DNA from: Endocalyx cinctus | Taxonomy: Eukaryota; Ascomycota; Sordariomycetes; Amphisphaeriales; Apiosporaceae | Length of the DNA: 64,000 nucleotides | Direction of reading: 5' to 3' | Assembly: GCA_001600455.1 (NCBI GenBank) | Contig: BCKC01000001.1 | Coordinates: forward strand, 2,754,441 to 2,818,440 | Shown here: one piece after another, positions 59,701 to 64,000 of the stretch | Layout of the letters: every line of letters starts with the position of its first letter | How positions within the stretch are numbered: position 1 is the first letter of the stretch | Made by a program: the position numbers and the translations under genes | Notes under the pieces: generated by a model | What the model was told of the DNA's origin: nothing | Database searches by the model: none | What the model saw: only the letters and a program-made list of their open reading frames with translations

Positions 59701-60196
59701 TGAGCAAAGTAGGTAATAGGTTTGGCCATTGTTCGGGGAAGTCGACGTTAGCGATCTTTCCTACGATAAAACTAGATAGACAGTTAGAACCTATGATTGG
59801 AGACTAAAGAAGGTATGTCTCAGAATGGAAAAGAGGGGTGGTTGTGTAAAAAGGGTCTTACCTTGCGGCGGTTTTGATCTTTCTGTCGTCTTCGGAATTA
59901 ATCGCCAAGTCGAGTATCATAGGGCGAATCTGATCTTTGACACCATCGTCAATAGGAATGGTGGGGGGGCCATAATCACCCTCCCCACTCCAGTTCTTCT
60001 CGATAAATAATCTCAAAGTACTCAAGGCGGCTTGGCGAACAACAATTGCGATTGACGTGTGACAACCGATATTAGCGAGAGAGACGGGAAACCCTGGGTT
60101 GGTCTCGAGAACTTTGAGGTCGAGCTCAGCCTGTTTCCTGGGTGCCTCGGCAGTAAGTTGGGTGTTGGCTAGGACCTGGACAAGCTGGTCCTCCAT
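56712..60196 (-). CDS. kap114: Importin-beta family karyopherin, importin-9/Kap114 type
   Basis: Nuclear import receptor made of HEAT repeats; the yeast orthologue Kap114 imports TBP and histones H2A-H2B. Exons: complement of 56712-57267, 57323-57894, 58017-58208, 58256-59771 and 59862-60196 (1056 residues), all in phase. The N-terminal importin region has AEAPRKQAELDLKVLETNPG, RQAALSTLRLFIEKNW and the spliced KTAAS-FIVGKIANVDFPEQWP, a hallmark of this group. Later features are QVTLLICEAFEDIVQ, the acidic loop near the C-terminus (EFADEDNDDDGWEDDPDAID) and the end FGEWYTQLTEEEKQKL. The acidic C-terminal insert followed by a short tail matches importin-9/Kap114 rather than other karyopherins. 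Divergent from rev7. Confidence 0.9.
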
Positions 60197-60931
60197 GGTG
60201 ATAATTTTACCTTATCAAATAAATTACTTTCGCATACGAATAGAGAATATTTGGATTAAAAGCTTCAAAAAGCGAAGTAGAAGCAGAGTAGAAGCAGAGT
60301 AGAAAAGGGAAGACGTAAATGGTATAAAATATAAAAAATGAAAAATGAAATATAAAATTATTAGTAGTGGTTGCCTTGACGAACATCCACCGCTGCTTCA
60401 CTTTCATATAATTAACTTTGTAAGGGGAGTTAGTTACCTTTATTTTATTTTTATTTACTTAGCACTTAGGCCTAAAACCCTCCCCTCCCCTCTCCTCCCC
60501 TCAACTATTATTATGGCGGTCAGTTTAACAGTGGGACATTTTAAATATTTTATTAACTACTGCATAAAATTTGGACGTGTTTCATGCCGCTTTTGGTTGT
60601 TTAATGTGAAGTACTTATCATTTTAGAGAGGATTTAAGTTTAACCGAGTGTAGTATCGTCCTTAACGCGTACAGCGCGTATTTGACTTGACATTCTACCC
60701 CTCAACGCGTCTTAACCAAACCTCCTCATTAGAGGAAAGTATGATATTAAAAAAAAAAAAAAAGAAAAGATAATATATAAAAGGCAATGTAAGTCTATAT
60801 TACATAGGCTTTGAAGGTTATCATTGTTGTTATTAGCAAGAATTTTAATCTGCTGATCCAATTCTTCTATTATTTTTTTTTTTTTCTTTCTTTCTTTCTT
60901 TCTTGCTTTTTTTTTTTTCTTCAGGATCGAA
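60197..60931. promoter_or_regulatory. Divergent promoter region, karyopherin and rev7
   Basis: 735 bases between outward-facing starts. A long pyrimidine stretch at 60870-60923 with CTTT repeats ends in TTCAG just before the rev7 ATG, which could be the end of a leader intron. No gene seen. Confidence 0.4.
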
Positions 60932-61847
60932 ATGTCATCTATCCATCAAGCATCGCATCTCCTAACCTCTTTCTCCTACTTTCTCACCGTCTGCATCCAC
61001 AACATCTTATACTATCGCTCCATCTACCCCGTCCAGACATTCCTTACGAGCCGTGCCTACAACTTGCCCGTGCACCAGTCGCGCCATCCCCAGGTATGCT
61101 CCTGGATCCGCGACGCCGTTGACGCCGTCAAGGCTCAGCTCGTGCTAGGCTTTGTGGAGCGCATCGCCGTCGTCATCTACGACGATCGGGCCAAGGTCAT
61201 GGAGCGGTGGATGTTCGACGTTGCCGGTTTCCCCGCTTTCGAGGGAGTAAAGGAAAACTTCGGCAAAGGGAGGATAGACGGAGATCGAGAAGAGAGTGAC
61301 GATGATAATAATAATAACGATGGTAATAATGATGGTAATAACGATGGTAATGCTATCGAAGATGAGGCCGGTACCGGAGTATCAGACGAAAACCGTGGAA
61401 CCGGGAATATTGATGCCAAGATCAACTGGACAAATGTGGATGAGCAACTTCGCGGTGCTGTAAGGCGGCTTGCATATGCAGGGGAGAAAATGGCACCCTT
61501 GCCTCAGGGATGTACTTTCACCATTGCAGCGGAACTCCGAGACGAGGGTGAAGCACCGATCGGAGTATGTACGGCGTAGAGTGAACCTATTGCCATGAAC
61601 TTCATATCCCGCTATGAGCTGAGAAAATGCTAACATTCGAGGCCAGCATCCTCAACCTTGGATTCCAACCCAACCCAACCTTCAGACTAATTCAAAAGAT
61701 GGCCAACCACCAGGTGAGGATGTCGGAGGCGCCAAAACAACTGCCCTCCGCTCGGTAGCGGCCGGTCCACTGTTCTTTGAATGCTGGGTAGAGGAAGGGA
61801 AATCCAAATTGCAATTAGCATCCGCCTCGTCCTCGAGAGAAGATTAG
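60932..61847 (+). CDS. rev7: Rev7/MAD2B HORMA-domain protein, polymerase zeta subunit
   Basis: HORMA adaptor that binds Rev3 in translesion polymerase zeta. Exons 60932-61564 and 61647-61847 give 277 residues. The HORMA start SYFLTVCIHNILYYRSIYPV and YNLPVHQSRHPQVCSWI are typical of Rev7, as are ERIAVVIYDDRAKVMERWMF and the C-terminal safety-belt end SVAAGPLFFECWVEEGKSKL. A repetitive acidic Asp/Asn/Gly insert (about residues 118-155, encoded around 61280-61370) separates the beta-hairpin from the next helix. The intron join EAPIG-HPQPWIPTQ is in phase. The ATG follows a possible acceptor by seven bases, so a leader intron is possible. A MAD2 assignment is less likely because of the YNLP...QSRHP block. 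Confidence 0.92.
61301..61351 (+). repeat. In-frame 12-bp repeat in rev7
   Basis: GATGGTAATAAY units (about 2.75 copies) preceded by GATAATAAT triplets encode Asp-Gly-Asn-Asn repeats inside the Rev7 HORMA domain. Unit length is a multiple of three, so copy changes keep the frame. Confidence 0.9.
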
Positions 61848-62129
61848 TAGGCATGACATCCGTAAATTGATCTTTCTCGCCCTTAATCCTAACCGAATAA
61901 AGGCCGGAAGAAGGAAGGGTTCGTAATTAGCGTAAGTTTTCGCATTTTGGGATAATCGGAGTTCATTGTTTCAATGCTGAGTTTTTATTGACTACTAAAA
62001 CATATCTCAAATTAATACATATTCATATCTCATTGTCGTCAATCATTGTTTACATAGAATGAATGTCCTCAAGAGCATTCCATTTTCATGCTAATAGGAT
62101 CCCATACTACAGTCTTGCTTTGTGGTAGG

Positions 62130-63343
62130 TTAGATAATATCACCTCCACCAAACCCACCAAAACCCCCGCCAAAGCCGCCACCAAAACCACCATTGCCAC
62201 CTCCTGGCCTCCGACCACCGAGCCTGGGGACGCCGCCTGGTCCCAACGGGTCATAACGAGCCCCGGGTGGTGCTCGAAGATCAAACTCTTCTCCGTAGCC
62301 ACCGTCGCCGCCAAATAGAGGATCATCAAATGTTGGATGCATACCTCGATTTCCACCGGGTCTTGGCAAGCCACCTCCTCCGGTTCCGAGCCCAGGGCGA
62401 AGCGGGTCATGCGGCCCTAGAGCTGGAGGGTTCAAATCATCCGCCCCGATGTTTCCGAATGGTAGACCTCCGGGCGCAAGAGGACCTCGGAGCGGTCGGT
62501 TGAGATCATACGGGTCTTCAAAGCCCGGGGGTGGGAAGTCGCCCGCTGGAACCGGATTGCGAGGAGGCTGGTGGAGTGGATCATGGAACGGGTAAGGCTG
62601 CGCGGGTTGAGGAAGGGGATCTGGCATAACCGGTTGTCTCGGTGGTCTGCGGCCGGCTGCATCGGCATCATCTCGAGCGGCTCTATCATCGGGATCTTCT
62701 TGCGCTTCTTCATACCCTTCCTTGTGGAGAGATGGCAGTAGCTTCTGGATGATATTGAGCTTGAGTAGAATGGCAAGATCTTTCATGCGACTGTCAGAGA
62801 TGAATACGTCTCTGAACTTCATTGGTAGATCGGAACGATCCTCTAGACCATCATCTGACAGAGTAATGCGAATGGGGAGTGCAGAATTCGACACAAAGTC
62901 TTTAATGGTTACTTCAGCGCGCGCAATGCGCTCATCGTTGACGGCTAAGCCGCGGATCTCAGCCTTCCCTCCCATTCGATCAATCTTAATGACGAAACGA
63001 AGCGCCGATTGTTGGTGTGCGTATACGAAGCAGTACGTGTTGAAAGACGAATTCCAGTTAGGCGGAAGTCGCGGCGACATCTCGTGGCATCTTGCTTCTG
63101 CGCGACAGCTCGACGTTAGTTGTGCTTCTTCAGATCACAATGGAAGAGATACTAACCGTCTGTCTTGTCTTCGTCAAATCCTAGAAGACGAAATCCAAGA
63201 GACGCCATACAGCCATGTGTGAATAGAGCCAAGGCTTCATGAGAGCTGCTGAGATCGGAAGTAGAGTCGCCTTGCGGATGAGTCGATAAGGCGTCGGCCA
63301 TAGACTGCAGTACAGCCGTTGGACTAAGCGGGTCTGTCGGCAT
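62130..63343 (-). CDS. Proteasome regulator PI31 (PSMF1/Fub1) family
   Basis: Binds the 20S proteasome and modulates its activity and assembly; the yeast member is Fub1. Exons: complement of 62130-63097 and 63157-63343 (384 residues). The N-terminal FP domain begins MPTDPLSPTAVLQSMADAL, and the splice joins GFDEDKTD to EARCHEMSPRLPPNWNSSFN in phase; FVIKIDRMGGKAEIRGLAV is a strong family block. The C-terminal half is Pro/Gly-rich and contains the PI31-type segments FDDPLFGG and ARYDPLGPGG. The protein ends in a glycine/phenylalanine repeat and GGGDII, without a visible hydrophobic-Tyr-X proteasome-docking tail. Convergent with rev7. Confidence 0.92.
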
Positions 63344-63750
63344 CTTAAAGACACTGGTATGCCTGACAAGATTCTGATTGATAAATGATACTGCGAAGAA
63401 ACCAGATCGGTTCGAGCGGATAAGTTGTTAAGAATGGATTTAAAATGTGTTAAATTAAATGAAGTTGATGAAACTAAAGAGGATTTAAGAGGTTGATGTC
63501 ATCGTTTTGTTGCCTTCGGAATAATATTATTAAAGTTTCACAAGCTGGTCTGTTGCACTGCCTCTTGAGGCAGCGAATGCTGTAATTATCCTAATAACGT
63601 GGAGATGGCGGGGTAGCTTTATCTTATCGTAGCTCTCCTTACAAACTACATCTTTGACAGATTTACACGTTAGTGTTTACTCAAAGGTAAACATAAAGTT
63701 ATGAAAAGAGAACGGATCCGAGGAAAACAATTAGATCCAACCATTGCAGC
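63344..63750. other. Intergenic region upstream of PI31
   Basis: 400 bases that should contain the PI31 promoter and the 3' end of the next minus-strand gene. No coding frame seen. Confidence 0.5.
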
Positions 63751-64000
63751 CTATATATCAAGTTCCTCAACTAATACTGTACCATTCAGCTTCGCTTTGA
63801 AAGCCCGGGCTAATGCTTCAGACACCTCATTCAGTGACGTCGTACCTGTGGCTCAATTGACGAGCTCGCGGAAGAACAAGCAGCATTGCACAGCGACTCA
63901 CTTGACGAAGTCCACTGAGGAGAGAAAACACAGGAAGCTTGGAATCAAGAAGTACGCTTGGGTATGCGAAACGCCTCATCCTCCTCAACAATGTGGTTGC
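63751..64000 (-). CDS. 3' end of an unidentified minus-strand gene (partial)
   Basis: An intron with good borders (63846-63901, GTGAGT...CACAG) and another candidate (ending CTCCTCAG before 63914) suggest the tail of a spliced gene running off the window. Two readings are possible. One ends at 63751 with NEVSEALARAFKAKLNGTVL and then VEELDI. The other ends at 63827 with EEDEAFRIPK, LDFVKYDVTE. I cannot choose between them and recognise no family. Confidence 0.35.

Overview
The window is nuclear DNA of a filamentous ascomycete, most likely a sordariomycete (I cannot place it below class). The genes carry short introns (about 50-150 bp, GT...AG). They are well separated and lie on both strands with no operons. 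Several belong to fungus-specific families (Bud3-like RhoGEF, Cuz1, Atp19, a Zn-cluster-less 'fungal transcription factor' protein). Intergenic DNA is AT-rich with many poly-A/T tracts. I rebuilt multi-exon genes by joining reading frames at splice sites that keep phase. Exon coordinates are given in the entries, and each CDS span includes its introns.

Layout, left to right: a cytochrome P450 (459-2420, -) without an identifiable membrane-anchor exon; a 4.2 kb gene-poor stretch; Rad4/XPC (6659-9794, -); an intact APH-fold kinase (11245-12595, +); the AN1 zinc-finger protein Cuz1 (13525-14469, +); Mtp18/MTFP1 (14821-15797, -) divergent from ATP synthase subunit k (16318-16685, +); a short-chain dehydrogenase (16921-17796, -) divergent from an SMP-30/lactonase-like gene (to 20168, +); an ankyrin-repeat protein (20450-21436, -) divergent from DDB1 (22046-25660, +); the Rieske protein of complex III (26156-27219, +); a 3.3 kb gene desert; a secreted Ala/Ser-rich protein (30478-31720, +); a fungal transcription-factor-like protein (32385-33990, +); CCT1/TCP-1 alpha (34639-36464, +); a LYC1-like GNAT acetyltransferase (38533-40014, +); an RNF216-like RBR ubiquitin ligase (41400-43946, -); two broken tandem APH-fold kinase relatives (46250-48775, -); a very short Dcc1 (49776-50212, -); a Bud3-like RhoGEF (51312-55908, +); an importin-9/Kap114-type karyopherin (56712-60196, -); Rev7 (60932-61847, +); the proteasome regulator PI31 (62130-63343, -); and the end of a further minus-strand gene at the right edge.

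Functionally this is mostly a housekeeping region. Four genes serve genome maintenance: rad4 and ddb1 (nucleotide excision repair), dcc1 (Ctf18-RFC clamp loader) and rev7 (translesion polymerase zeta). Three serve mitochondria (mtp18, atp19, Rieske). Several serve protein quality control (cuz1, CCT1, RBR ligase, PI31). I see no biosynthetic cluster, CRISPR array, rRNA or confident tRNA, and no intact transposon. The best leads are the easily missed two-exon dcc1, the SUMO-interacting-motif and CUE-like N-terminus of the RBR ligase, the decaying kinase pair, and two over-represented intergenic words (TACCTAGGTA and TACTCCGTA).
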